Of a stretch of 64,000 bases of DNA, positions 1 to 8,816 are shown one piece after another. Position 1 is the stretch's first letter. The number at the start of each line of letters is the position of its first letter. Position numbers and translations under genes: made by a program. This DNA is from Gammaproteobacteria bacterium (GTDB lineage Bacteria > Pseudomonadota > Gammaproteobacteria > Steroidobacterales > Woeseiaceae), in NCBI GenBank assembly GCA_029862045.1, contig JAOTYE010000005.1, positions 62,001-126,000 of the forward strand. The letters run 5' to 3'. The notes below the pieces were generated by a model, which was not told where the DNA came from, did not search any database, and worked only from the letters and a program-made list of their open reading frames with translations.

Positions 1-1
1 C

Positions 2-370
2 GTAGCGGCACTGCACGCGGCATGGCGCTTTCCCGAGCAGTTTGGTTCACTGCTGCTGCAATCCGGCTCCTTCGCATTCAGCGACCTCGGACGCCATCGT
101 CGCGGACCGGTTTTCGATCCGGTTGTACGGTTCATGAATGAGTTTCGCGAGCACCCCGGCCGTCCGGCAGACCGCATATTCATGAGCTGCGGTATGTATG
201 AGTCGCTGATCTATGAGAACCGCTCGCTGGTACCGCATCTGCAGGCGCAAGGTATGGAACTGCGCTTCGAGGAAGCGCGCGATGCACACAATTGGGAAAA
301 CTGGCGTGACCGCCTGCGCATCGGGCTGTCGTGGTTGATGCCCGGGCCGGCATGGATGGTGTACGAATGA
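2..370 (+). CDS. Esterase-fold hydrolase (Fes/esterase-D-like), 3' part only
   Basis: The open frame enters from the left edge and encodes the last 122 residues of an alpha/beta hydrolase of the enterochelin-esterase / esterase D type (PF00756). Visible family signs are the strand QSGSF just after the expected nucleophile elbow, which is cut off by the window edge, and the C-terminal DAHNWENWRD segment carrying the likely catalytic histidine. It precedes an ATP-grasp ligase gene on the same strand. A second, smaller esterase-fold gene follows that ligase, so the cluster holds two hydrolases of one fold. The substrate is unknown. The family includes siderophore esterases, acyltransferases and S-formylglutathione hydrolases. 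The hydrolase call is firm; function is not assigned. Confidence 0.8.
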   Translation, partial: VAALHAAWRFPEQFGSLLLQSGSFAFSDLGRHRRGPVFDPVVRFMNEFREHPGRPADRIFMSCGMYESLIYENRSLVPHLQAQGMELRFEEARDAHNWENWRDRLRIGLSWLMPGPAWMVYE

Positions 371-404
371 CGGCCAGTGGGCCGGGCACCACCGCGTGTT
401 CGCC

Positions 405-410
405 TATACT
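405..410 (+). promoter_or_regulatory. Possible -10 box for the ATP-grasp gene
   Basis: TATACT lies about 39 nt before the GTG start at 449, in the gap after the esterase stop. No good -35 box is seen at the usual distance, so this is a weak call based on the -10 hexamer and its position. Confidence 0.3.
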
Positions 411-448
411 ATAGGTCAAGACCGCTTACTAATAAGGATACTAAGAAG

Positions 449-1693
449 GTGGCGCACAAAACACGACGAATCGGCCTGTCGCTGGGGGCTGATATTTGCT
501 GGCCCATTTGCTACGAGGGCCTGTTAAAGGAACTCGATCTGACCATACCGGACGGAAACGATACGTTGGCGTTCGAGGTCGAGCGGGTGCTCATCGAACC
601 GTTCGATCTGCAACAGCCGTGCAAATACGACGTTGTTATCGATCGGCTGACGCACTGGTATCACACCTCACGCGAATGGATTAAGAAAGCCATCCTCATG
701 GACGACCTCTACGTGTTCAATAATCCGTGGACGTTGCAATCGATGGAGAAGCTGACGACCTATTGCGCGATGATGCGACTCGGGTTGCCCGTGCCGGCTA
801 CCTGGCTGCTTCCACCCAAGTCTTATGCAGAGTCGCCGGATCTGCAGTCAACACTGAAGCGCTACGCGAAGCTGTTTGACCTTGGCGAGATTGGCGATCA
901 GGTCGGCTACCCATTATTCATGAAACCCTACGATGGTGGCGGCTGGGTGGGCGTCTCGGCGATCAAGGATCAGGATTCGTTGCGCGCCGCCTACAATACG
1001 AGCGGCACGCAGGTGATGCATCTGCAGAAAGGAGTCGTCCCGTTCGAAGGCTTCGTCCGCTGCGTTGGCCTTGGCCCCCAGTTCCGCTGTGTCAATTATG
1101 ATCCGGACGCGCCACTGCACGACCGCTATCGGACGGATGTCGACTTCCTGTCGGCAGAGGACGAGCAGCGCCTGAGCGATGTAACGATGGTGATCAACGC
1201 GTTTTTCGGCTGGGATTTCAACTCCTGCGAGTCGTTGCTGAGCGATGGCGTATGGCACCCGATCGATTTCGCCAACGCCTGTCCCGATTCGCAGGTGACC
1301 TCGCTGCATTTTCACTTTCCGTGGCTGATCAAGGCGAATCTGCGCTGGTCCATCTTCTGTGCGGCGACCAAGCGGAACATGAGTACGAATCTCAACTGGC
1401 GCGAGTACTATGACGTCGCCGGCGAAGACAAGCCGTTCGAGGACAAGCTCGCAGACTATGTGCGAATTGCGCGGCGGCGATTCGATACCGACCGCTTCGA
1501 GGAATTTTGCGACCGTCACCTGGGGCATCTGGACGAAGTTGCACTCCATTATTTCGCGACGGAGCCCGTCAGGGATGCGATCAGAGAAAAGGTTGAGGCG
1601 CTGTATCCGGACCACGAGCACGATGACTTCACCGAGTTGTTCTGGGACCGGATCCAACACTGGCGGCAGCTCGAAGGCGCTGCGGGTCCCTAG
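449..1693 (+). CDS. ATP-grasp ligase A, unknown substrate
   Basis: A 414-residue protein of the ATP-grasp fold, which couples ATP cleavage to joining a carboxylate to an amine or other nucleophile. The nucleotide-binding lysine strand is LFMKPYDGGGWVGVS (about residues 153-169), with a glycine-rich loop after it. The metal-binding end of the fold is around PIDFANACPDS (about residue 270). An N-terminal pre-ATP-grasp region holds MDDLYVFNNPW. The frame is open upstream to 377, but GTG at 449 is preferred: AAGGA lies 10 nt before it and the preceding residues look non-coding. The next gene starts 2 nt after the stop, so the two are co-transcribed. It is not closely similar to the two other ATP-grasp proteins in this cluster. 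Product unknown. Confidence 0.8.
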   Translation: MAHKTRRIGLSLGADICWPICYEGLLKELDLTIPDGNDTLAFEVERVLIEPFDLQQPCKYDVVIDRLTHWYHTSREWIKKAILMDDLYVFNNPWTLQSMEKLTTYCAMMRLGLPVPATWLLPPKSYAESPDLQSTLKRYAKLFDLGEIGDQVGYPLFMKPYDGGGWVGVSAIKDQDSLRAAYNTSGTQVMHLQKGVVPFEGFVRCVGLGPQFRCVNYDPDAPLHDRYRTDVDFLSAEDEQRLSDVTMVINAFFGWDFNSCESLLSDGVWHPIDFANACPDSQVTSLHFHFPWLIKANLRWSIFCAATKRNMSTNLNWREYYDVAGEDKPFEDKLADYVRIARRRFDTDRFEEFCDRHLGHLDEVALHYFATEPVRDAIREKVEALYPDHEHDDFTELFWDRIQHWRQLEGAAGP

Positions 1694-1695
1694 CC

Positions 1696-2421
1696 ATGAA
1701 AGAGGTTTTTCACTGGTATTCGCCCAATGTCGAACAGGAAATGCAGCTTGTGCGCTGGGGCCATTTCGGCACGCCGGTCCTGTTGTTCCCGACGGCGGGA
1801 GGCGACGCCGAGGAGATCGAGCGCTTTCATCTGATCGGCGCTTTAGGGCCACTGCTGGACGCCGGCCGCATCAAGGTGTACTCAATGGACAGCGTCGCCG
1901 GCAAAGCGTGGTTCGCCGGCCAACATTCCGCTGAGTACTGCTCGAAGCTGCAGAACTGTTTCGACTCTTATATCTATTCGGAAGTAACACCGGCGATACG
2001 CGGCGACTGCGATTCCGAGGACATAGAAATCGTCACGGCCGGCGCCTCGATTGGTGCGTTCAACGCCGTAGCAACGTTATGCCGCCACCCCGATGCTTAC
2101 AGACTTGCCATTGCAATGAGTGGGACCTTCGATCTTTCGAAATATCTCGAAGGCCACTTTAACGACGATTTTTATTTTTCGTCGCCGCTGCACTATCTGC
2201 CGCGCCTGGAAGGCGCACAACTCGAGATGCTGCAGCAGCGCTTCATCCTGTTGCCATCCGGCGAAGGCGACTACGAAGACATCGGCGAGTCCTGGCGCAT
2301 CGCGCGTGTGCTCGGTGCGAAAGGCATACCGAATCGCGTCGATCCCTGGGGTACGCACTACCATCACGACTGGCAGACGTGGCGCGAGATGTTGCCGAAG
2401 TACTTGGCCGAATACGCCTGA
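1696..2421 (+). CDS. Esterase-fold hydrolase/acyltransferase
   Basis: A 241-residue alpha/beta hydrolase of the same PF00756-like family as the truncated gene at the left edge. The nucleophile elbow is GASIGAF with Ser118. The C-terminal THYHHDWQTWR segment supplies the catalytic histidine. There is no signal peptide, so it should act in the cytoplasm. It begins 2 nt after the ATP-grasp gene, which suggests the two proteins act on linked substrates, for example ligation followed by hydrolysis or acyl transfer. It ends 6 nt from a convergent second ATP-grasp gene. The true reaction cannot be told from sequence. Confidence 0.8.
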   Translation: MKEVFHWYSPNVEQEMQLVRWGHFGTPVLLFPTAGGDAEEIERFHLIGALGPLLDAGRIKVYSMDSVAGKAWFAGQHSAEYCSKLQNCFDSYIYSEVTPAIRGDCDSEDIEIVTAGASIGAFNAVATLCRHPDAYRLAIAMSGTFDLSKYLEGHFNDDFYFSSPLHYLPRLEGAQLEMLQQRFILLPSGEGDYEDIGESWRIARVLGAKGIPNRVDPWGTHYHHDWQTWREMLPKYLAEYA

Positions 2422-2427
2422 ACGACG

Positions 2428-3645
2428 CTATTCGGCGTACATCTCCAACTCCGAACCCACGGCATCGGCCATCGCCAGCGTCTCGTCGAGATTCGGATGA
2501 CGCAGCATGATGAAGCCGTCCGATACCAGCGTCTTACGCCAATCCCGGCGCGGCGTGCCGGGCGGCAGCAGCGTATTCCAGATGACGTGCTCGCCAAAAC
2601 GTGCTTGCAACGATTCGGCACCTTCGATGCGCGTAATGCGACCAACTCCGCGCGCCCGTTTGAAGATGGTCGCCACGTTGTAACGGCGTTCGAAACGCTC
2701 ATCGACACGACCATTGGTGATCGCCTGGCCCCAGGCCTTGAACACGTCGAAATCACACGCGTACTTCATCTGATCAACCTGATGCGCGCCCGGTGGCCGT
2801 CCGCCAATCTCACCGAAAACGACTTCGCCGTCGGATTTTCGATACCACTCCATGTGCGTGAAGCCGGTATCGAATTGCAAGGCCTTAATGACATCAAAGC
2901 CCATCTGCACCCCGCCCGCGAGATCCGATCCGTCGACGTCCCGCAGCGCAATCACTTGCGGGCTGATCCATTCGTTGCTGCGTGCAATCAGCGGCCGCGG
3001 TCGGTACCAGGCGATGTTGTAATAGGCGATCTCACCGTCGATCGTGATCGTATCGAAGGTGTATTCTTCGCCATCGATGAACTCTTCGACGCTGATTCTG
3101 GGCACGTGCCGCAAAAGCGGCAGCACCGCCCGTAGCTCTTCTCTCGTCGCGACGCGATACGTATCCGCCGAGCCCGCACCGTCGATCGGCTTCAGAATTA
3201 CCGGGAAGCCGATTTCTTCGACGGCCGCCCAGCAACTCGCAACGCTGTCGACCGCGACGTGGCGCGGCGTCCTGATCCCGGCTTCATCGAGCGCGACCTT
3301 CATTGCTTCCTTGTCACGGTACAGTTGCGCATGCTCGACGCTCAGTCCGGTCACGCCAAAGTGATCACGTAGCTCGGCGGCGAGTATGACGCCGGGCTCC
3401 CAGAGACATTCGATGCGGTCGAGCTGATGGCCGCGGAGCCGCTCCTGCAATTCGGCGATGACGCGGCCGCTGTCCCACAGCGAGGACACCTGTACATACT
3501 CGGACAAAGACCGGCGCACCAGATCCGGTAGCCCCGCGACGTGCTGATCGCCGACACCGTAAACACGCGCGCCGCTATCGGCGAGCCCGCGAGCAAATTC
3601 GGGCATATCCGCCGGGTAACCGGGAGAAATGAGCAGTACATTCAT
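2428..3645 (-). CDS. ATP-grasp ligase B (carboxylate-amine ligase-like)
   Basis: A 405-residue ATP-grasp protein. It has an N-terminal Rossmann-like pre-grasp domain (MNVLLISPGYPADMPEF), the ATP-binding strand FPVILKPIDGAGSADTY, and the acidic metal site VVFGEIGGRPPG near residue 290. The layout resembles the carbamoyl-phosphate-synthase-large-like / D-ala-D-ala ligase group. The frame is open to 3771, but the ATG at 3645 gives an N-terminus that aligns with the paralogue at 5201 (both begin MNV followed by a hydrophobic strand). The two paralogues share the order of motifs throughout, including the block EWISPQ, THMEW and GxRPPG. It is divergent from glgA, with 38 nt between the starts, so a shared control region is likely. 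Substrate unknown. Confidence 0.85.
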   Translation of the reverse strand: MNVLLISPGYPADMPEFARGLADSGARVYGVGDQHVAGLPDLVRRSLSEYVQVSSLWDSGRVIAELQERLRGHQLDRIECLWEPGVILAAELRDHFGVTGLSVEHAQLYRDKEAMKVALDEAGIRTPRHVAVDSVASCWAAVEEIGFPVILKPIDGAGSADTYRVATREELRAVLPLLRHVPRISVEEFIDGEEYTFDTITIDGEIAYYNIAWYRPRPLIARSNEWISPQVIALRDVDGSDLAGGVQMGFDVIKALQFDTGFTHMEWYRKSDGEVVFGEIGGRPPGAHQVDQMKYACDFDVFKAWGQAITNGRVDERFERRYNVATIFKRARGVGRITRIEGAESLQARFGEHVIWNTLLPPGTPRRDWRKTLVSDGFIMLRHPNLDETLAMADAVGSELEMYAE

Positions 3646-3683
3646 TGGACGGGACTTCGTTTGCGCATGATTGAGCAGAACAT

Positions 3684-5204
3684 GTGCCTGTCGAAGTAGA
3701 ATATCACCCCGGCGTGCAGACAGACGGGCCGAAATTGGCGACCACCGAAAATTTGAAGATATGCCTCGCAACGTCCGAGCTGGCGCCGCTTGCGAAATCG
3801 GGGGGCCTGGCCGACGTCAGTGCCGCACTGTCGGCTTACCTGCATCGTGAGGGCCACGATATTCGCGTACTGATGCCGTTCTACTCGAGCATCAAGCGCG
3901 AGCATCTCGATATCGAGTCCGTCGAGAATCTGCAGAACCTGTCAGTCACGATCGGACCCTGGGATATCGAATACGCCATCGACAGGGCGACGTTGCCCGC
4001 GAGTGGCTTGCCGGTTTACCTGCTCCGCTGCCCGGTGCTTTATGACCGCCCGACTCTGTATACGTCCGCTGCCGACGAGCACTTGCGATTCATACTCTTG
4101 TCACGCGTGGCGATCGAGATGTGCCAACACATGCGCTTTGCGCCGGACATCTTTCACTGTCACGACTGGCATACGGCGCTGATTCCGCTTTATCTGCGCA
4201 CGATTTATTCGTGGGACAAGTTGTTTGCTGCGACCCGCTCGGTCTTGACGATTCACAACATCGGCTATCAGGGCATATTCAGCGCCGATATCAGCGCCGA
4301 CCTGGATCTCGGTGCCGACGAGCATCACCTGCATCAGGATGACCTTGCCCTCGGGCGCATCAACTTCATGAAGACCGGACTCCTGTTCGCACACCTGCTG
4401 ACGACGGTAAGCCCGACCTATGCGCTTGAGATACAGGGCGCCGAGTACGGCATGGGGCTCGACGATATCCTCCGGGTGCGCAGCGATGTGTTGCTTGGCA
4501 TTCTAAACGGCGTGGATTACGACGAGTGGGATCCCGCAACCGACGCCCTGATACCGCAGACATTTTCGAGCAACGACCTCAGCGGCAAGGCCGTCTGCAA
4601 GCAGGAACTGATGCGCGAACTCGGCCTGGCGGGTGACGCGAGTCAGCCGTTGATCGGCTTCGTCAGCCGGCTCGTCGGCCAAAAGGGCATCGACCTGATG
4701 GAGCGCGTCCTGCCAGGGCTTCTGGCCCGAAATAACTTTTCACTCGCCGTGCTGGGCAGCGGCGAGTCACGCTTCGAGCTGTTCTTCGAGTCCTTGCAGC
4801 GGGCGGCGCGCGGCCGTGTGAGCTTTTATCGTGGTTACAACGATAAGCTCGCACACTGGATCGAGGCAGGCAGCGACATGTTCGTGATGCCTTCTGTTTA
4901 CGAACCGTGTGGCCTCAATCAGATGTACAGTCTCAAATACGGCACGATACCGATCGTTCGTGAAATCGGCGGACTGGCCGACTCGGTGCAACTGATCAAC
5001 CCGGCTGCTGGAACCGGCACAGGAATACTGTTTCGCGACTACGATGAAGCAGGTCTTGCCTGGGCAATAACCAGGGCGCTCGAACTGTTCGAAGACCGAG
5101 TACTCTGGCAAAAAATCATGCAGAACGGCATGGCAATGGATTATTCCTGGCAGCGTCAGGGGGAGCAGTACGTGAAAATATTCCGCCGCTTAGCGAGCAT
5201 ATGA
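3684..5204 (+). CDS. glgA: Glycogen/starch synthase family glucosyltransferase (GT5)
   Basis: A 506-residue protein with the GT5 layout: the N-terminal ADP-glucose-binding motif KSGGLADVSAAL (canonical KTGGL), the HCHDWHTAL block, HNIGYQG, and the C-terminal EPCGLNQMYSLKYGT with IGGLADSV. It would add glucose from a nucleotide-sugar donor to a growing alpha-glucan. The first 23 residues are poor, and GTG at 3684, GTG at 3714 or TTG at 3753 could each be the start. No glgB, glgC, glgP or glgX is present nearby. Instead ATP-grasp genes lie on both sides, and the downstream one overlaps it by ATGA. A glycogen role is the default, but the setting leaves open a specialised product. Confidence 0.88.
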   Translation: MPVEVEYHPGVQTDGPKLATTENLKICLATSELAPLAKSGGLADVSAALSAYLHREGHDIRVLMPFYSSIKREHLDIESVENLQNLSVTIGPWDIEYAIDRATLPASGLPVYLLRCPVLYDRPTLYTSAADEHLRFILLSRVAIEMCQHMRFAPDIFHCHDWHTALIPLYLRTIYSWDKLFAATRSVLTIHNIGYQGIFSADISADLDLGADEHHLHQDDLALGRINFMKTGLLFAHLLTTVSPTYALEIQGAEYGMGLDDILRVRSDVLLGILNGVDYDEWDPATDALIPQTFSSNDLSGKAVCKQELMRELGLAGDASQPLIGFVSRLVGQKGIDLMERVLPGLLARNNFSLAVLGSGESRFELFFESLQRAARGRVSFYRGYNDKLAHWIEAGSDMFVMPSVYEPCGLNQMYSLKYGTIPIVREIGGLADSVQLINPAAGTGTGILFRDYDEAGLAWAITRALELFEDRVLWQKIMQNGMAMDYSWQRQGEQYVKIFRRLASI

Positions 5205-6421
5205 ACGTCATCTTCATCGAACCGTCGTTTCCGCACAACCAACGCGAATTCGTACGCGCATTGCACGCTGCCGGCGCGAACGTAATCGGTATCGGCGAGC
5301 GGCCGCTCGACTACCTCGATACAGAGGTAAAGAGTTGGTTGCACGACTACGTCCAGGTGCGTTCGGTCGTCCATGAGCCGTCGTTACTCAAGGCCGTGCA
5401 ACTGATTCAGGGACAAGTGTGGGTCGATCGCCTCGAAGCAACGATCGAAGCCCATATCATGCCCGTGGCGACGGTCCGCGAGGCGACCGGAATCCCGGGC
5501 ACGTCAACCAGGACCGCGTTCCTGTGTCGCGACAAACCGGCGATGAAGGAGGTCCTCCGCCAGGCAGGGATTTCGTGTGCACAATCGACGCGCGCGGAAA
5601 CGCCACAGGATGCCCGTGAATTCGCAGCAGCGGTCGGCTTCCCATTGATCATCAAACCGCCGGCCGGCGCGGGTGCATCGGGAACCTACAAAGTACGCGA
5701 TACGAAGAACCTGGAAAGCGTCATCAACGAGTCCGGGCTCGCCGACGGCAACGCCGTCGCGATCGAGGAATTCATCGAAGGACACGAAGGCTACATCGAC
5801 ACGCTGGCGATCGGCGGCGACGTCACGCACGAGTTCATCACGCACTACTATCCGAATGTTCTCGAGGCGATGCGCGAGCGCTGGATTTCACCACAGATGG
5901 TGACGACGAACCGCATTGACGCGTCCGGCTACGAAGAGGTGCGCAAGATGACGCGGGATGTAATCAGAATCCTCGACATAGGCACCTCGGCAACCCATAT
6001 GGAGTGGTTCTTCGGTCCGAAGGGGCTCAAGTTCTCGGAGATCGGCTGTCGTCCGCCCGGCGTCGGCCAGTGGGATGTGTACAACGCCGCCAACGAGTTC
6101 GATCTTTATTTCGAATGGGCGCATGCGTTAACTCATGGCCACACGCGCACGCCACCATCGCGCCGCTTTGCCGCCGGGATGATCGCCTTGCGACCAGATC
6201 GGGACGGCCGCATCAGCGGCTATTCAGGTGTCGAACACGTTCACGAGCAATACGGCGACTGCATCGCAGCGGCACACCTCCCGGATCCAGGTACGCCGAC
6301 GCAGCCGGTCGAAGCCGGCTACATGGCGAATGCCTGGCTCAGAGTTCGTCACCCGGACTATGACCAGCTGCGCGGCATCCTCGATGACATCGGAGTAACG
6401 CTCAAGGTTCATGCTGCATGA
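5201..6421 (+). CDS. ATP-grasp ligase C, paralogue of ligase B
   Basis: A 406-residue ATP-grasp protein that is clearly homologous along its whole length to the product of 2428-3645. Shared features are the MNV start, the ATP strand FPLIIKPPAGAGASGTY, ERWISPQ, ATHMEWFF and the metal site KFSEIGCRPPG. The ATG overlaps the glgA stop by 4 nt (ATGA), so it is translationally coupled to glgA. Two divergent paralogues flanking one glucosyltransferase suggest two successive ligation steps or two different acceptors. The target is unknown. The family call is secure. Confidence 0.85.
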   Translation: MNVIFIEPSFPHNQREFVRALHAAGANVIGIGERPLDYLDTEVKSWLHDYVQVRSVVHEPSLLKAVQLIQGQVWVDRLEATIEAHIMPVATVREATGIPGTSTRTAFLCRDKPAMKEVLRQAGISCAQSTRAETPQDAREFAAAVGFPLIIKPPAGAGASGTYKVRDTKNLESVINESGLADGNAVAIEEFIEGHEGYIDTLAIGGDVTHEFITHYYPNVLEAMRERWISPQMVTTNRIDASGYEEVRKMTRDVIRILDIGTSATHMEWFFGPKGLKFSEIGCRPPGVGQWDVYNAANEFDLYFEWAHALTHGHTRTPPSRRFAAGMIALRPDRDGRISGYSGVEHVHEQYGDCIAAAHLPDPGTPTQPVEAGYMANAWLRVRHPDYDQLRGILDDIGVTLKVHAA

Positions 6422-6536
6422 GTGCGTCGGGGGCGGGGGCCCGGATTGTACGCAATGAATATTCGCCCCACCAGACGTCCTGAGCGCCGCTTTGTGGCAA
6501 GATTGACCCACGGAAATCAGGAGTGCGGAGATCAGT

Positions 6537-7952
6537 TTGCGCCTTTTGCTCTACATTTCATTAGCGGCACTAATTGGCACCTGCTCGTCACAACCATCAT
6601 TACTTGACCAGGTTCTCGAAGTCGGCGAACTGCGTGTGGTAACGCGCGACAGCCCGACCGCCTTTGTCACCGGGCCAGAGGGCCCTTCCGGACCTGAATA
6701 CGATCTCGCACTGGCATTTGCCGAGGAAATCGGCGTGACACTTGTTATCGAGTCCGTGCAGAGCGTGTCGGAAGTTCTGCCCTACCTGCTGTCGGGACAG
6801 GCGCATTTGGCGGCTGCCGGACTGTCAATTACAGATTCTCGTCGCGATTTCGTGAATTTCGGCCACCCCTACGAGATGGTCGACATGCACCTGATTTACA
6901 AGCTCGGCACCGGCAAGCCGCGATCAATAGACGACATCCTCGACCGTTCAATTGAGGCCGTTGCCGGCACGAGCCATGTCGAAATGCTCGTGTCGCTGCA
7001 GAAGGTGTACCCGGAACTTACCTGGACCGAAAATGCCGATGTCGAAGTCGCTGATCTGTTAGCTAAAGTCGCCGCGGGTGATGTCGATTTCACGATTGCT
7101 GACAGCACCGAATTTAATATTCAGCGGCATTTTTACCCGGATCTGCGTGTTGCCCTTGATCTTGAGATCGGCGATCCACTGGCGTGGGCTTTTCCGCGGG
7201 GGAGCGGCGACACCCTGTTGAGCCGGGCGGACGACTTTCTGATTGGTATCGACCGGGCAGGTACGCTGGCTCGGATCAAGGATCGCTACTACGGGCACAC
7301 CGACCAGTTTGACTACGTCGGCACGCGCAATTTTATCCGCCACTACGAAAGCCGTTTGCCACGTTATCGCGCAATGTTTGAAGAGGCGGCAGCACAATGG
7401 GGCGTTGACTGGCGCCTGCTTGCCGCGATCGGTTATCAGGAATCGCACTGGCGTTCAGGAGCTGTGTCGCCGACTGGTGTTCGCGGCATCATGATGCTCA
7501 CCGAAGATACGGCGAAGTACCTCGGTCTAAAAGATCGTGTAGACCCGAAAACCAGCATTTTCGGCGGCGCGCAGTATTACGCCCGTCAGACAGAACGCGT
7601 GGCCGACTCAGTCGATGAACCGGACCGCACCTGGATGGCACTCGCGGCCTACAACGTCGGCTTCAATCACATCAAAGATGCACGGCAAATCGTTGCGTGG
7701 CAGGGAGGTAACCCGGACACGTGGATCGATATCAGCAAGGCATTACCACTGCTTTCACAACGCAAGTGGTATACGCGCGTGCCATTCGGTTATGCGCGCG
7801 GCTGGGAACCTGTGCTGTACGTCAATAACATCAGAAGTTACTACAACATTCTGAAATGGATAACGGCGAACGAGGAGTCCGATCTTCGCGAGTTCGATAT
7901 ACCAGAGGATGTTGCACCGCCGGCTGCCGAGAAGCCGGAAGAATCCGCCTAG
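6537..7952 (+). CDS. mltF: Membrane-bound lytic murein transglycosylase F
   Basis: A 471-residue protein with an N-terminal hydrophobic signal segment, a periplasmic solute-binding-protein type 3 domain (about residues 28-260) and a C-terminal SLT lytic transglycosylase domain. The catalytic glutamate is Glu302 in GYQESHW, followed by GVRGIMMLT and the AAYNVG motif. It cleaves peptidoglycan glycan strands to 1,6-anhydro ends. The start is a TTG with GGAG 6 nt upstream, and no ATG fits the signal sequence. A cysteine at the end of the signal region suggests lipidation, but its lipobox (LIGTC) is not canonical. It ends directly against the convergent tryptophan dioxygenase gene, with no spacer. 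Confidence 0.92.
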   Translation: MRLLLYISLAALIGTCSSQPSLLDQVLEVGELRVVTRDSPTAFVTGPEGPSGPEYDLALAFAEEIGVTLVIESVQSVSEVLPYLLSGQAHLAAAGLSITDSRRDFVNFGHPYEMVDMHLIYKLGTGKPRSIDDILDRSIEAVAGTSHVEMLVSLQKVYPELTWTENADVEVADLLAKVAAGDVDFTIADSTEFNIQRHFYPDLRVALDLEIGDPLAWAFPRGSGDTLLSRADDFLIGIDRAGTLARIKDRYYGHTDQFDYVGTRNFIRHYESRLPRYRAMFEEAAAQWGVDWRLLAAIGYQESHWRSGAVSPTGVRGIMMLTEDTAKYLGLKDRVDPKTSIFGGAQYYARQTERVADSVDEPDRTWMALAAYNVGFNHIKDARQIVAWQGGNPDTWIDISKALPLLSQRKWYTRVPFGYARGWEPVLYVNNIRSYYNILKWITANEESDLREFDIPEDVAPPAAEKPEESA

Positions 7953-8804
7953 TCACTCGAGCTCGGTGCGTACGGTCCACAACTCCGGGAAAAACCGCAG
8001 CGTCAGAGCTTTTTCGAGAAACGCGACGCCACTCGTACCGCCCGTACCCTTGCGATAACCGATGATTCGTTCAACTGTCTTCATGTGACTGAAGCGCCAC
8101 ATTTGAAACTCATGTTCGAGGTCCACGAGTTTCTCGGCAAGTTCGTATTGCTGCCAATGGGTATCAGTCGAGGCATAGACTTGAGCCCATGCCGCCTCTA
8201 CCTCGGCGCACGGCACATAGGGCAGTGACCAGTCGCGTTGCAAATAGCCGGCTGGTACATCGAAGCCTTCGCGAGCAAGATGCTGCAGACATAAATCGTA
8301 AAAACTCGGGGCGTTGAGAACCGCTTCCAGACGCTGATAGCGCGATGAATTGCCGCGATGAACTTCCATCAGCGCCGCATTCTTGTTGCCAAGCGCATAC
8401 TCGATTTCGCGATACTGGAACGACTGAAAACCCGAACTTTGTCCGAGGTCGTCCCTGAAACTCAGGTAATCGGACGGCGTCATCGTTGCGAGTACCGCCC
8501 AACTGTGCCGCAGCTGGCCTTGAATTCGCGACACGCGCGCGAGCATCTTGAACGCCGCACCAAGATTGTCGTTTTCAACCTCGTGCATCGCAGCGCTGAT
8601 CTCATGAATACAGAGCTTCATCCACAGCTCAGATGCCTGGTGGATGATCATGAACATCATTTCGTCGTGCGAATCCGTGCGCACATTTTGGCAATCGAGC
8701 AACTTATCCAGTGACAGGTAGCCGCTGTAACTCAGATCCTGATCCCAGTGGATCCCCTCTTCGGCGACGTCACGCTTGTCAGTGTTTTTTGAATCGGTAG
8801 CCAT
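7953..8804 (-). CDS. kynA: Tryptophan 2,3-dioxygenase
   Basis: A 283-residue haem dioxygenase that opens the indole ring of L-tryptophan to N-formylkynurenine, the first step of the kynurenine path. The conserved His55 (IIHQASELW) and the haem-ligand His240 (FSHMKTVERIIGYRKG) are present at the positions known from the Xanthomonas enzyme, with the GTGGTSG loop that closes over substrate. It is the last gene of the guaB-guaA-tadA run, 12 nt after tadA. No other kynurenine-path gene is in the window. Purine and tryptophan-breakdown genes are an unusual pairing. Confidence 0.95.
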   Translation of the reverse strand: MATDSKNTDKRDVAEEGIHWDQDLSYSGYLSLDKLLDCQNVRTDSHDEMMFMIIHQASELWMKLCIHEISAAMHEVENDNLGAAFKMLARVSRIQGQLRHSWAVLATMTPSDYLSFRDDLGQSSGFQSFQYREIEYALGNKNAALMEVHRGNSSRYQRLEAVLNAPSFYDLCLQHLAREGFDVPAGYLQRDWSLPYVPCAEVEAAWAQVYASTDTHWQQYELAEKLVDLEHEFQMWRFSHMKTVERIIGYRKGTGGTSGVAFLEKALTLRFFPELWTVRTELE

Positions 8805-8816
8805 GTGGCCCAGAGT

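Noticed and set aside
914..1852. Long minus-strand frame opposite ATP-grasp ligase A
   Set aside because: Its protein is rich in Arg, Val and Ala with no family pattern. It is the antisense shadow of a well-supported gene in GC-rich DNA.
6425..6445. G-rich tract after ATP-grasp C considered as a G-quadruplex
   Set aside because: Only two long G runs are present on one strand; four are needed.
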